A stretch of 64,000 bases of DNA from Bacillota bacterium (GTDB lineage Bacteria > Bacillota > Clostridia > Lachnospirales > Lachnospiraceae). The position numbers were made by a program, and so were the translations under genes. The stretch's first letter is position 1. Each line of letters begins with the position of its first letter. The stretch covers positions 1 through 64,000 of the forward strand of contig JAEZKU010000032.1 of the NCBI GenBank assembly GCA_023436065.1, written 5' to 3'. Of the stretch, positions 46,155 through 55,762 are shown in pieces. The notes beneath the pieces were generated by a model, which was not told the DNA's origin, did not search any database, and saw only the letters and a program-made list of their open reading frames with translations.

Positions 46155-47061
46155 TGTAATAGGTGTAAGATTTCGAAGCGCGGGTAAGGTGTACTTCTTT
46201 GACCCGGCAGGATATGATATCAAGCAGGGGGATAATGTAATAGTTGAGACAGCGAGAGGGATTGAGTATGGCCATGTTGTACTGGGTCCCAGAAATGTCA
46301 CCGAGGATAAGATTATCCAACCCTTAAAGCCCGTTATCCGACAGGCAACCGAAGAGGATGATGCGATTGAGAAACGCAACAAGGAAAAGGAGAAGGAAGC
46401 TTTCCAAATCTGCCTTGAGAAGATCCAGAAGCATGGCCTTGAGATGAAGCTGATTGACTCAGAGTATACCTTTGACAACAATAAGGTGCTGTTCTACTTT
46501 ACGGCGGACGGAAGAATCGATTTCCGTGAGCTGGTGAAGGATCTGGCCTCCGTATTCAAAACACGAATCGAGCTTCGCCAAATCGGAGTCAGAGATGAGA
46601 CTAAGATTGTGGGTGGTATCGGTATCTGCGGCAGACCACTTTGCTGCCATACCCATCTCTCTGAATTTGCTCCGGTATCCATCAAGATGGCGAAGGAGCA
46701 GAATCTTTCCTTAAATCCGACTAAGATTTCCGGTGTCTGCGGAAGACTGATGTGCTGCCTTAAGAATGAGGAGGAGGCTTATGAAGAGCTGAACAGCAAG
46801 CTTCCGGGGGTAGGGGATTTTGTAACGACGAAGGATAATTTAAAAGGTGAGGTTCAGAGTGTTAGCGTATTGAAACAGCTTGTTAAGGTAATTGTTACAC
46901 TGGAGAACGATGAAAAGGAGGTCCGCGAGTACAAGGTTGAGGATCTTCGATTCAAGCAAAGAAAACGTAAGGAGAGAACTCCTTCCTTTGATGATGAAGA
47001 ACTGAGAGTTCTGGAGCTTTTAGAGAAGAAGGAAGGGAAATCCCTGCTGGATGATGAATAA
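46147..47061 (+). CDS. ricT: RicT/YaaT, PSP1-domain protein
   Basis: A 304-residue protein with a PSP1 C-terminal domain. In B. subtilis YaaT works with YlbF and YmcA in a complex binding [4Fe-4S] clusters that stimulates RNase Y and Spo0A phosphorylation. The cysteine-rich segment GICGRPLCCHTHL and GVCGRLMCCLKNEEEAY is conserved. It overlaps holB and trmN6, so the three are translationally coupled. Confidence 0.95.
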   Translation: MVNVIGVRFRSAGKVYFFDPAGYDIKQGDNVIVETARGIEYGHVVLGPRNVTEDKIIQPLKPVIRQATEEDDAIEKRNKEKEKEAFQICLEKIQKHGLEMKLIDSEYTFDNNKVLFYFTADGRIDFRELVKDLASVFKTRIELRQIGVRDETKIVGGIGICGRPLCCHTHLSEFAPVSIKMAKEQNLSLNPTKISGVCGRLMCCLKNEEEAYEELNSKLPGVGDFVTTKDNLKGEVQSVSVLKQLVKVIVTLENDEKEVREYKVEDLRFKQRKRKERTPSFDDEELRVLELLEKKEGKSLLDDE

Positions 47062-47809
47062 GAAGGATGAACGGTGGGACTGTCTAAAACCCGGAGAGCG
47101 GGTGGATGACTTAAACCGCAACAACTATAAAATAATTCAAAATACTAAGAAATTCTGTTTTGGTATGGACGCAGTACTGCTTTCCGGATTTACCAAGGTA
47201 CTTCCCGGAGAAAGGGTGTTGGATCTTGGCACCGGAACGGGAATTATTCCGATACTTTTAGAGGCAAAGACGGAAGGGAAGCATTTCACCGGCCTGGAAA
47301 TCCAGGAGGAAAGTGCGGATATGGCAAGGCGAAGCGTTGCCATGAACGGATTGAACGATAAAATTGATATTGTGATCGGTGATATCAAGGAAGCCTCTGC
47401 CTTTTTCGGTTTGGCTTCCTTTGATGTTGTTACGAGCAATCCGCCTTATATGAACCATGGACATGGACTTGTTAACCCGGGGGATGCGAAAGCGATTGCA
47501 CGTCATGAGCTTTTATGCTCCTTAGAGGATGTCCTTCGGGAGGCATCCAGACTATTGAAACCCGGAGGGAGATTTTATCTGGTACACAGACCCTTCCGAC
47601 TGGTAGAAATCATGAACACACTGACGCAGCATAAGCTGGAGCCAAAGCGGATGAAGCTCGTCCATCCTTATGTTGATAAGGAGCCTAACATGGTTCTTCT
47701 GGAATGCATCAAGGGTGGAAAATCCATGCTTAAGGTAGAGGCTCCCTTGATTGTATATCAGGAGCAGGGTGTCTATACGGATGAAATCTATGATATCTAC
47801 GGGTACTAA
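47051..47809 (+). CDS. trmN6: tRNA1(Val) (adenine-37-N6)-methyltransferase-like
   Basis: A 252-residue N6-adenine methyltransferase, equivalent to B. subtilis YabB. SAM motif LDLGTGTGIIPILL and the catalytic SNPPYM (NPPY) are clear. The start may be ATG 47051 or the adjacent ATG 47054, both inside the end of ricT. YabA, found next in Bacillus, is missing here. Confidence 0.92.
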   Translation: MMNKKDERWDCLKPGERVDDLNRNNYKIIQNTKKFCFGMDAVLLSGFTKVLPGERVLDLGTGTGIIPILLEAKTEGKHFTGLEIQEESADMARRSVAMNGLNDKIDIVIGDIKEASAFFGLASFDVVTSNPPYMNHGHGLVNPGDAKAIARHELLCSLEDVLREASRLLKPGGRFYLVHRPFRLVEIMNTLTQHKLEPKRMKLVHPYVDKEPNMVLLECIKGGKSMLKVEAPLIVYQEQGVYTDEIYDIYGY

Positions 47810-47830
47810 CGACAGGGAAAGGACGATGCT

Positions 47831-48679
47831 ATGTCCGGAACATTATATTTATGTGCTACGCCAATCGGGAATCTCGAGGACATTACCTTTCGCGTTATCA
47901 GGACCCTAAAAGAGGTGGATCTGATAGCGGCAGAGGATACAAGACACAGCATAAAGCTGTTGAATCACTATGAAATTAAGACGCCGATGACCAGCTACCA
48001 TGAATTTAATAAAGTAGAGAAAGCCAAAGCTCTGGTGGAACGTTTATTGGAAGGTGCCAATATTGCACTGATAACCGATGCAGGTACACCGGGTATCTCC
48101 GATCCGGGAGAAGAGCTGGTGAAGCAGGCTTTGGAAGCAGGGATCACTGTAACCGGAGTCCCCGGAGCCTGTGCGGCAATTACGGCATTAATCATGTCCG
48201 GGCTATCGACCAGGAGGTTTTGCTTTGAAGCATTTCTTCCTTATGATAAAAAGGAACGGCAGCAGGTGCTCCAGGAGCTGAAGGATGACACAAGGACCAC
48301 CATTCTCTATGAAGCTCCACATAAGCTTTGTAAAACCTTGCAGGAGCTTTATGAGGTACTGGGAGACCGCAGGGTATCCATAATAAAGGAGTTAACTAAG
48401 CTGCATGAGACGATTTGGCAGACAACGTTATCCGAGGCGCTTAAGACCTATCAGGAGCAGGAGCCGAAGGGTGAATTTGTTATCGTTATGGAAGGCAGGT
48501 CAAATAGTGAGCTGATTGCAGAAAAGCAGGAGCGGTGGGGCGCTATTGCTTTGGAGGAGCATATGCAGATCTATCTGGACCAAGGAATGGATAAGAAGGA
48601 GGCTATGAAGGCTGTCGCTAAGGACAGAGGGGTAAGCAAGAGGGAAATTTATCAGCTATTGATGAAAGAGGGAACTTGA
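47831..48679 (+). CDS. rsmI: 16S rRNA (cytidine-1402-2'-O)-methyltransferase RsmI
   Basis: A 282-residue SAM-dependent tetrapyrrole-methylase-fold protein. LYLCATPIGNLEDITFRVIRTL, AEDTRHSIKLLNHY, and ITDAGTPGISDPGEELV are diagnostic. It is the last gene of the conserved block (yabC position). The C-terminal region ends in a helical RsmI-HTH part. Confidence 0.96.
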   Translation: MSGTLYLCATPIGNLEDITFRVIRTLKEVDLIAAEDTRHSIKLLNHYEIKTPMTSYHEFNKVEKAKALVERLLEGANIALITDAGTPGISDPGEELVKQALEAGITVTGVPGACAAITALIMSGLSTRRFCFEAFLPYDKKERQQVLQELKDDTRTTILYEAPHKLCKTLQELYEVLGDRRVSIIKELTKLHETIWQTTLSEALKTYQEQEPKGEFVIVMEGRSNSELIAEKQERWGAIALEEHMQIYLDQGMDKKEAMKAVAKDRGVSKREIYQLLMKEGT

Positions 48680-48713
48680 GGAGAAGGGAACACTGTCTTT
48701 TGGAGGTGAAATC

Positions 48714-50258
48714 ATGTTTCATGAGCTATTTCGAACAAAAGAGAGAAAGGTATTTGGGGTAATTCTGGGAGTAGTATTGGTCATCTTATTGGGGATTGTG
48801 ATCTTTGGGGTGTCTGATGGAAATCAACGGCTGGAAAAGGCTGTGATAGCAGAAAATTACTTAAATGCAGGAAGCTACGAGGAGGCAGTAAAAGCCTTTC
48901 AGGAAGCATTATCAGAAAAAGGCAGCGACGAAGAGTTGCTGTCGATTGGACTGGCGGACGCATATGTCGGACTGAAGGAGTATGATAGGGCTTTGGAGGT
49001 TTTGCACTCCTGTTACCAGAAAAAAGCCACAGAACAGCTTAAGAAGAAGATTGAGGAGGTTACGGCCGCAGAGACGGATGAGGAATTTCTTCAGTCTATT
49101 TCGCGCGGAGATGTTTATTTTTCAAATAAGGAATATGAGAAAGCAGTTGCGGTGTACGAAGAGGCGAAACAGATAAAGCGAAAGGATATCCTTCCTTATA
49201 AGAAGATCATTCAGGCTTATATCAACCAGGAACAATATGCGAAGGCGGAAAAAGAGGTTGCGGAAGGGATAGAGGTTACCGGCAATGAAGAGCTATACAC
49301 GCTTCTTGCGTCCATCGAGCGTTATCTTCTGAAGGATGAATATGATGAGATCATCGCTCAGGCGAAGGAGTATTTTTATCAGGAGAACTATGAGGACGGG
49401 ATCAATGCATACAGAGATGCCATAAAGCTTTTACCTGAGGAAAAGGAAGGCTATCAATTACTGGGGCAGCATTACATAGACCAGGAAGATTATGATAGTG
49501 CAGTGGCATTATTAAAGGAAGGAACCGCAAAGGTTGAGGATTCAGATGATCTAAAGGAGCTTCTTGAACTTGCCACCTCGAAGCAACAGTCTGAAGAAGA
49601 AAAGCTGAATCTGCTGTCGGAGCTTCAGGATGCGCTTGCGCAAAAAGATATCGCTAAGATCTTTAGCATTACCGGAAGTGATTTTTATCAGACAGAGATT
49701 CTTCAGGAGGTACCTGTCTATTACGGTGTCACATCAGAGAATGAAGGGACCAAAGGGGACAGCCTGGTAATCTACAGTAAGGACCATCTGTATTATGGTA
49801 AGCTGAATAACGGTATGAAGCAGGGAACAGGGATTTATCTGTCCCTGATATCGAACAATTTCGGTGACAGCTATTACTATTACGAGGGTGAATGGAGCAA
49901 TGACATTCCTGGTGGGAAAGGAAAAGTCATTGATACCGAGCTTAAGAGAAATGCTTCAGGAGAGGTACACGAATACATGACTGAGACAGAAGGATCCTTT
50001 TTCCATGCACTGGAGGATGGTGCGATGAAAAAGATTTTTTATGAGGACGGAAAAGAAACGCAATGGGTAAAATACCGAGCCTCAAACGGTAAGCCCCTGG
50101 CCATGGACAGTGTACCGAAAGTTCCAATTCCCGTAAAAGAGCCCTATGTGATTGGAGAGCTGTATCATGGAGAAGCCAAAACCGGAGAAAGCTATACCGT
50201 GAAGCCGGATACGGTCTGGGGTGTAAAACCCTTTATCAAAAATAAAAAAGGTAAGTGA
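48714..50258 (+). CDS. Membrane-anchored TPR protein with MORN-like repeats
   Basis: A 514-residue protein. One N-terminal transmembrane anchor (about 13-32) is followed by several tetratricopeptide-like repeats to about 300 (YLNAGSYEEAVKAFQEAL, YFSNKEYEKAVAVYEEA, YIDQEDYDSAVALLKEG). MORN-like glycine/tyrosine motifs (YYGKLNNGMKQGTGIYL, YEGEWSNDIPGGKGKV) occupy about 360-430. It is likely an outward-facing scaffold. Function is unknown. A strong terminator follows. Confidence 0.78.
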   Translation: MFHELFRTKERKVFGVILGVVLVILLGIVIFGVSDGNQRLEKAVIAENYLNAGSYEEAVKAFQEALSEKGSDEELLSIGLADAYVGLKEYDRALEVLHSCYQKKATEQLKKKIEEVTAAETDEEFLQSISRGDVYFSNKEYEKAVAVYEEAKQIKRKDILPYKKIIQAYINQEQYAKAEKEVAEGIEVTGNEELYTLLASIERYLLKDEYDEIIAQAKEYFYQENYEDGINAYRDAIKLLPEEKEGYQLLGQHYIDQEDYDSAVALLKEGTAKVEDSDDLKELLELATSKQQSEEEKLNLLSELQDALAQKDIAKIFSITGSDFYQTEILQEVPVYYGVTSENEGTKGDSLVIYSKDHLYYGKLNNGMKQGTGIYLSLISNNFGDSYYYYEGEWSNDIPGGKGKVIDTELKRNASGEVHEYMTETEGSFFHALEDGAMKKIFYEDGKETQWVKYRASNGKPLAMDSVPKVPIPVKEPYVIGELYHGEAKTGESYTVKPDTVWGVKPFIKNKKGK

Positions 50259-50270
50259 TATAGATATAAG

Positions 50271-50303
50271 AAGAGCCTGTCATCAAATGACAGGCTCTTT
50301 TCT
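50271..50303 (+). terminator. Terminator after the TPR gene
   Basis: AAGAGCCTGTCA (50271-50282) pairs with TGACAGGCTCTT (50288-50299), followed by TTCTT. Confidence 0.9.
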
Positions 50304-50414
50304 TAGAATGCAATCCTGATTCACAGAATTGAAATAAGGGCTTAACTTTAAAGTAATTCAGAATAATTTCAAAGAGAATACGTTCGGCAAGAACGATATA
50401 TGTTCCTATGTAAA

Positions 50415-50672
50415 CTACTCAATAATTCCCGCAAGCTTTGCCAGTTCTACGATCGTGTCCTTAGAGATTTTCTTTCCCTGATATTCAAGCAGATTGTCCT
50501 TGTTGCCGTTAAAAATATCAGTAGGTTCATACTTCTGAAGAATGATCTTGCCTTCATCAACAAAAATCTCCAATGGATCTCTTTCACTAACATCCAATGT
50601 TCTTCTTAACTCGATGGGAAGAGTAATTCTTCCGAGCTCATCAAGTCTTCTAACGATACCTGTACTTTTCAT
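50415..50672 (-). CDS. abrB: AbrB/SpoVT-type transition-state regulator
   Basis: An 85-residue DNA-binding protein. The N-terminal swapped-hairpin domain reads GIVRRLDELGRITLPIELRRTLDV, typical of AbrB/SpoVT/Abh. In B. subtilis abrB lies next to yabC, the same place as here. It may govern transition-state genes. TAGGAGG-type site precedes the ATG. Confidence 0.92.
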   Translation of the reverse strand: MKSTGIVRRLDELGRITLPIELRRTLDVSERDPLEIFVDEGKIILQKYEPTDIFNGNKDNLLEYQGKKISKDTIVELAKLAGIIE

Positions 50673-51012
50673 TATAGGCCTCCTTTTCTCAAGTGTATTG
50701 GGGAATAAAATAGATTGCTACCAAAAATGCACACAAAAACTCAGTGTGACTTTACATTATTTGTAATAGCATAAAATAAGATATCATAGGATTTTTTTAA
50801 AGTCAACTAAAATAATTGTCAAAACATAGCACAATTTAAACAATAAATGTAAATGGGATGCAATAAATACTATAAAAACCGAAAAAATTGAGGAATGTAT
50901 CCCAAAATCAGGAATATAGTTATAATAAACAACAAAAAATAAGTCTAAAAGTTTTATAAACTAGATCGATTCCGAAAGATTTCGGTAGAAAATCATGTAA
51001 AGGAGAGTATAT
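50673..51012. other. AT-rich region between abrB and spmA
   Basis: A divergent promoter region of 340 bases. TATAAT occurs at 50921-50926 in the forward direction without a clear -35. CCGAAA-GA-TTTCGG (50972-50985) is a perfect short palindrome before spmA. No gene is supported. Confidence 0.5.
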
Positions 51013-51606
51013 ATGTTGAATTATCTGTGGGGCATCATGATAGTACTGGGGATCGTCGTTGGGGTATTGGAAGGAGAGATCGGGGCAGTCAGTAAGGCTA
51101 CAATTAATTCGTCTAAGGAAGCCGTAGCTCTTTGTATTACGATGCTCGGTATTATGGCCATGTGGACGGGGCTGATGCAGGTGGCAAAAAAATGCGGTCT
51201 GGTGGATGCATTCACCAGAGTATTACGACCCTTGCTTAAGTTTTTGTATCCCGATATTCCGGAAGAACATATCGCTAACGAATACATAGCCTCCAATATG
51301 ATAGCCAATATTCTGGGCCTTGGCTGGGCTGCTACACCAATGGGATTAATGGCGATGAAGGAATTAAAGAAATTGAATCAGGATTCCCCGGTTGCAAGCT
51401 GTGATATGTGCACTCTGTTGATAGTGAACATCTCTTCGTTGCAGCTGATCCCGGTCAATGTCCTGGCATACCGAAGCCAGTACGGTTCTGTCAATCCGGC
51501 AGAAATACTTGGGTGCGGTCTGGTAGCTACGATATGTTCGACCTGTGTGGGGCTTGCGTTTTCCGTGATTGCGAGAAAGTTAAGCAACCTGCGTGGCAGG
51601 CATTAG
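51013..51606 (+). CDS. spmA: Spore maturation protein A
   Basis: A 197-residue membrane protein of the nucleoside-recognition (Gate) superfamily. GIMAMWTGLMQVAKKCGLVDAF, LFPDIPEEH-like FLYPDIPEEHIANEYIASNMIANILGLGWAATPMGLMAMKEL are family marks. SpmA and SpmB help dehydrate the spore core. It supports an endospore-forming host. Confidence 0.95.
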   Translation: MLNYLWGIMIVLGIVVGVLEGEIGAVSKATINSSKEAVALCITMLGIMAMWTGLMQVAKKCGLVDAFTRVLRPLLKFLYPDIPEEHIANEYIASNMIANILGLGWAATPMGLMAMKELKKLNQDSPVASCDMCTLLIVNISSLQLIPVNVLAYRSQYGSVNPAEILGCGLVATICSTCVGLAFSVIARKLSNLRGRH

Positions 51607-51622
51607 GAAGGGGGAAATGCGG

Positions 51623-52150
51623 GTGAAGTTTCTAATATATATTTCGGACTATATCATACCCTTTTTGTTTTTTTATATCGTCGGACTGGGGCTGATCTCA
51701 AAAGTCAATATATTTGATGAATTTATTAAAGGCGCTAAGGACGGATTTAAGGTTGTATTTGATATTTTGCCCACTCTCATCGGTTTGATGGTTGCAATCG
51801 GCATTCTACGAGCTTCTGGGGCATTAAATATCCTGTCCGGAATCCTGAAGCCGTTTACGGACTTTATCCACTTCCCGTCCCAGCTGGTACCTGTAGTTAT
51901 TATTAAGATGTTTTCCTCCTCCGCGGCCACCAGCCTGGTATTGGACATTTTTAAGGAATACGGGCCGGATTCCTATCTTGGGCGGCTGATCTCCGTTATC
52001 ATGAGCAGCACGGAGACGATCTTCTATACCCTGGCGGTTTATTTCATGGCAGCAGGTGTGAAGAAGACAAGATATACCCTGCTTGGCTGCCTGATCGCGA
52101 CCCTGACAGGAATTATCGCCAGCACGATTATGACAAATCTGGTGTTCTGA
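51623..52150 (+). CDS. spmB: Spore maturation protein B
   Basis: A 175-residue membrane partner of SpmA. Family segments are KVVFDILPTLIGLMVAIGILRASGAL, FSSSAATSLVLDIFKEYGPDS and VIMSSTETIFYTLAVY. The GTG at 51623 lies eight bases after AGGGGG; an in-frame ATG at 51617 is too near. It starts 16 bases after spmA. Confidence 0.94.
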   Translation: MKFLIYISDYIIPFLFFYIVGLGLISKVNIFDEFIKGAKDGFKVVFDILPTLIGLMVAIGILRASGALNILSGILKPFTDFIHFPSQLVPVVIIKMFSSSAATSLVLDIFKEYGPDSYLGRLISVIMSSTETIFYTLAVYFMAAGVKKTRYTLLGCLIATLTGIIASTIMTNLVF

Positions 52151-52173
52151 TCGTTGAGCTTAAGCTCAATGAT
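52150..52173 (+). terminator. Palindrome after spmB, possible terminator
   Basis: A 24-base dyad centred on TTGAGCTTAAGCTCAA (52154-52169) follows the stop; TTGTTTTA comes shortly after. A weak call. Confidence 0.4.
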
Positions 52174-52309
52174 ACGTTGTTTTACTATCCCCGGTAACTG
52201 TGCTAATATCATCATGTAAAGAGTAAGAAACTTCTAAAAAACGAATAGTACCTAATGTTTAGCATCTATTAAGAACAAAAGAGAACCTTACACAGGAACG
52301 GAGGACAAT

Positions 52310-53119
52310 ATGGAGATGAATGACTTTGGATTACGATTGGCATCAGCAAGAAAGGAAGCGGGCTTTACGCAGGAAGAGCTTGCATACCGACTGGGAGTAA
52401 CTCCCCAGGCAGTATCAAAATGGGAGAGGGGTAACGGGTACCCGGATATGGAGTTATTATTCTATCTATGTGATATTCTGAACTGTTCCTCTGATTATCT
52501 GATCGGCAGGAATATTGCTGTCTCGAGGCTGACAGAAACGAGGGATGAGAAGGCAGCAGAACAGCTCCTGCAGAAGGTATTGGCAGAACCCTTAACCGTA
52601 GAGATGGGAAGCGGTTTCACCGGGTTACTTACGAAAGAATTTGAGGAGCAGTTCCCGAGTATCCGTGAATTAAGAGAAAGTCTGGCATTAAGGTATGGCT
52701 TCCTGCTGCCCGTCCTGAGAATCAGAGATAATGAAAGCCTTGATGAGCTGGAATATCGTATCTTATCCTATGACAGCGTATTATATAAGACGAGTCTGAA
52801 TACTATTTCAGAGGATACCTTTCATACCGTCTGCAACCGGTTGGAAGATACGGTTCTTGAGAACTTTGACAGGATAGTAAACCGTCAGATGATACAGACA
52901 CTAATAGATAATCTTTCTATGCAGTATCCGGCAGCTGTAAAAGGAATTATTCCAGATAAGCTTCCGTTAACAAGACTGCAGGCAGTACTCGCGACACTGA
53001 TCAGGAAGAAGAAGCCAATCCGTAATCTGATCAAGATCCTTGAAATTCTGGAGGAAAATGCAGATAACATTGACGCGGAACAATTATCCGAACGGATTAT
53101 AGATAAGCTTGGACTATAA
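52310..53119 (+). CDS. XRE family transcriptional regulator
   Basis: A 269-residue protein. The first 65 residues form a Cro/C1 helix-turn-helix (LASARKEAGFTQEELAYRLGVTPQAVSKWERGNGYPDMELLFYLCDIL). The C-terminal 200 residues are helical and I do not recognise the domain. ACGGAGGACA precedes the start. Targets are unknown. Confidence 0.88.
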   Translation: MEMNDFGLRLASARKEAGFTQEELAYRLGVTPQAVSKWERGNGYPDMELLFYLCDILNCSSDYLIGRNIAVSRLTETRDEKAAEQLLQKVLAEPLTVEMGSGFTGLLTKEFEEQFPSIRELRESLALRYGFLLPVLRIRDNESLDELEYRILSYDSVLYKTSLNTISEDTFHTVCNRLEDTVLENFDRIVNRQMIQTLIDNLSMQYPAAVKGIIPDKLPLTRLQAVLATLIRKKKPIRNLIKILEILEENADNIDAEQLSERIIDKLGL

Positions 53120-53132
53120 TATGTTTACAGTT

Positions 53133-53167
53133 GAAGAGAGGATGGTGTAAGCCATCCTCTCTTCTGT
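53133..53167 (+). terminator. Terminator after the XRE gene
   Basis: GAAGAGAGGATGG (53133-53145) pairs perfectly with 53152-53164, followed by TGTTT. Confidence 0.85.
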
Positions 53168-53332
53168 TTCGCAGGAAATCGCAGCTGTGATTTTATATTA
53201 GTATCAGAGCTGTTGCACTAGATACATACCGGATGAGAATAAAAATATTCCATGTACCTTTATATATAACAAAAAAAGGCATATAATAAAGGCAGTTCAC
53301 GATAGATAATTATTTGAAAGAGGTGGTATATC

Positions 53333-54718
53333 ATGTCGCTTGTCGGTGCGTTCATTGTTCCCCATCCGCCACTGATTGTAGCCGAGGTAGGAAAGGGCGA
53401 GGAGAATAAGGTAAGTGCTACACTTAACAGCTATCACGAGGTTGCAAGGAGAATTGCTACTTTAAAGCCGGATACGATTGTTGTCACGACACCCCATTCC
53501 ATCATGTATTCCGATTATTTTCATATCTCACCGGGTAAAGCAGCGAAAGGCAATCTGGGTCAGTTTGGGGCCGGAAAGGTTTCCTTTCAGGTGGAATACG
53601 ATGAGGAGTTTACAGATGCTTTGGAACGTAGTGCAGAGAGAAGAGGGGTTGAAGCCGGGACGCTTGGTGAGAAGAATCCGGAGCTTGATCATGGTACTAT
53701 GGTGCCGCTGTATTTTATCAACCAGTGTTTATCCTCCTATAAGCTCGTTCGAATAGGATTATCAGGGTTGTCCCTTCCGATGCATTATCATCTGGGAAGA
53801 TGCATCCATGAGACGGCTGAGAAACTGAACCGAAGGATTGTCTTTGTGGCAAGCGGTGATCTCTCCCACAAGCTGAAGGAGGACGGGCCCTACGGCTATG
53901 CATCGGAAGGTGTGGAGTTTGACCGGGAGATCACTAAAGCGATGAAGGAAGGAGATTTTCTGAAGTTTCTGGAGCTGGATCCTGATTTCTGTGAGAAGGC
54001 AGCCGAATGCGGTTTACGCTCCTTTATTATCCTGGCAGGAGCTCTGAGCGGCAGAGAGGTGACACCTGATTTTCTTTCCTATGAAGGGCCCTTTGGTGTC
54101 GGCTATGCCGTGTGTGAATTCAAGCTTGGCGAGGAAACATCGGACCGGCATTTCGATGAGATCTTTACGAAGAAGCAGAAAGAGCTCGCTAAGGAGCTTC
54201 AGAAAAATGAGGATGCCTATGTTCATCTTGCCAGATATTCTCTGGAGACCTATGTCATGACAGGGAAGGTTGCGAAGCTTCCGGAGGGTTTACCGGAGGA
54301 GATGACGAAGCGCAGGGCCGGAGTATTCGTATCGTTGAAGAAGCATGGCAGCCTGCGAGGCTGCATCGGAACCATAAGCCCTGTCACAGGCAGTATTGCA
54401 GAGGAAATACTTCGAAATGCGGTCAGCTCGGGAGAAGAGGATCCCAGATTTCCGCCGGTATCGAGAACGGAGCTGGATGAGCTGGTATATAGTGTGGACG
54501 TCCTTGGGGAACCCGAACCGATTCAGTCCATGGAGGAGTTGGATGTAAAACGTTATGGTGTGATTGTGACCTCCGGACGAAAAAGGGGCTTGCTGCTACC
54601 TAACCTTGAGGGTGTGGATACCATTCCTCAGCAGATATCCATTGCTAAAAAGAAAGCAGGGATATATGATAACGAAGCCTTTACGATGGAGCGCTTTGAG
54701 GTGGTGAGACATAAATGA
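53333..54718 (+). CDS. AmmeMemoRadiSam protein, Memo-like (LigB) plus AMMECR1 fusion
   Basis: A 461-residue fusion. Residues 1-265 are a class III extradiol dioxygenase/Memo-like domain (IVPHPPLIVAEVGKGEE, TTPHSIMYSDYF, ASGDLSHKL). Residues about 285-455 are an AMMECR1 domain (GVFVSLKKHGSLRGCIGTISP, DPRFPPVSRTELDELVYSVDVL). These two parts and the next gene make the three-part AmmeMemoRadiSam system. The biochemical role is not settled. It overlaps the radical SAM gene by four bases. Confidence 0.92.
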   Translation: MSLVGAFIVPHPPLIVAEVGKGEENKVSATLNSYHEVARRIATLKPDTIVVTTPHSIMYSDYFHISPGKAAKGNLGQFGAGKVSFQVEYDEEFTDALERSAERRGVEAGTLGEKNPELDHGTMVPLYFINQCLSSYKLVRIGLSGLSLPMHYHLGRCIHETAEKLNRRIVFVASGDLSHKLKEDGPYGYASEGVEFDREITKAMKEGDFLKFLELDPDFCEKAAECGLRSFIILAGALSGREVTPDFLSYEGPFGVGYAVCEFKLGEETSDRHFDEIFTKKQKELAKELQKNEDAYVHLARYSLETYVMTGKVAKLPEGLPEEMTKRRAGVFVSLKKHGSLRGCIGTISPVTGSIAEEILRNAVSSGEEDPRFPPVSRTELDELVYSVDVLGEPEPIQSMEELDVKRYGVIVTSGRKRGLLLPNLEGVDTIPQQISIAKKKAGIYDNEAFTMERFEVVRHK

Positions 54719-55542
54719 GAGTCGAATGTGAGATTTGCCCTCATCACTGCAGGATAGAGGAAGATCATATCGGATTATGCAAAGCGAGAAGAAATAAGAA
54801 CGGGAGCATTATCAGTGATAATTATGGCAGACTGACTGCGCTTGCGCTTGATCCGATCGAGAAGAAGCCGTTGATGCATTTTTATCCCGGCAGCAGTATC
54901 CTTTCTGTAGGAAGCTACGGCTGTAACCTGAGCTGTCCCTTCTGTCAGAACTGCGATATCTCCATGGTCGGTTCTGAGGGGATTGAGACACAGCAGGTAA
55001 CAGCAGAGGAATTGGTAGGGAAAGCAAGGGAGCTTCGCGTTATGGGCAATATCGGTATTGCGTATACCTATAATGAACCCCTGATTGGCTTTGAATTTGT
55101 CCGAGACTGTGCCACGAAGGCAAAGGAACAGGGATTAAAGAATGTTGTGGTTACCAACGGATATATCTGCGATAAGCCTCTAAGGGAGCTGTTGCCCCTG
55201 ATCGATGCCTTTAATATTGATCTTAAGGGATTTACGGATGAATTTTACCATAAGCTGCGCGGAGATTTGGCTACGGTGAAGAATACCATCCGGCTAGCTT
55301 CCCAAAAATGTCACGTGGAGGTTACGACCTTGATCATCCCAGGTGAGAATGACAGTGAAGAGGAGATGGAGGAGTTGTCTGCCTGGCTTGCGGATCTAAG
55401 CCCGGAGATCCCGCTTCACATCTCTCGTTTCTTCCCGCGTTACCTGATGCAGGATGCGAAAGCAACACCGGTGAGCAAGGTTTATCGATTGGCCGAAGTA
55501 GCCCGGAGAAGGCTGCGATATGTTCATGAAGGAAATTGCTAG
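54715..55542 (+). CDS. amrS: AmmeMemoRadiSam radical SAM enzyme AmrS
   Basis: A 275-residue radical SAM enzyme. The N-terminal CEICPHHC motif and the cluster-binding CNLSCPFC (C-x3-C-x2-C) at about residues 69-76 are clear, with AYTYNEPLIGFEF and NIDLKGFTDEFYHKLRG. It is of the pyruvate formate-lyase-activating type. ATGA overlap with the fused AmmeMemo gene shows tight coupling. Confidence 0.93.
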   Translation: MRVECEICPHHCRIEEDHIGLCKARRNKNGSIISDNYGRLTALALDPIEKKPLMHFYPGSSILSVGSYGCNLSCPFCQNCDISMVGSEGIETQQVTAEELVGKARELRVMGNIGIAYTYNEPLIGFEFVRDCATKAKEQGLKNVVVTNGYICDKPLRELLPLIDAFNIDLKGFTDEFYHKLRGDLATVKNTIRLASQKCHVEVTTLIIPGENDSEEEMEELSAWLADLSPEIPLHISRFFPRYLMQDAKATPVSKVYRLAEVARRRLRYVHEGNC

Positions 55543-55612
55543 GTTGGACGCATAGTCAGAGTCAAACCGTTTCATACTAATCCGGACGAAAAAACCAAAG
55601 AAAGGAGAAGCT

Positions 55613-55759
55613 ATGGACCGGAAGCAAAAGGAAAAATCCAACCAAAAGAAGCAGGATGAGTTATTTAATAATGCCACGAATTCCGTTAAGCCTGAAAATC
55701 AGAACCAAAACCATAATGTTCGAAAGGAAGGTATCGGAAGGCAAAATAATAAATACTAG
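55613..55759 (+). CDS. Small Asn/Gln/Lys-rich protein, unknown
   Basis: A 48-residue frame starting MDRKQKEKSNQKKQDELF and ending RQNNKY. GGAG is six bases before the ATG, and a strong terminator begins four bases after its stop, so the unit is bounded by proper signals. Composition recalls minor small spore proteins, but no specific family is recognised. Confidence 0.6.
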   Translation: MDRKQKEKSNQKKQDELFNNATNSVKPENQNQNHNVRKEGIGRQNNKY

Positions 55760-55762
55760 TAA

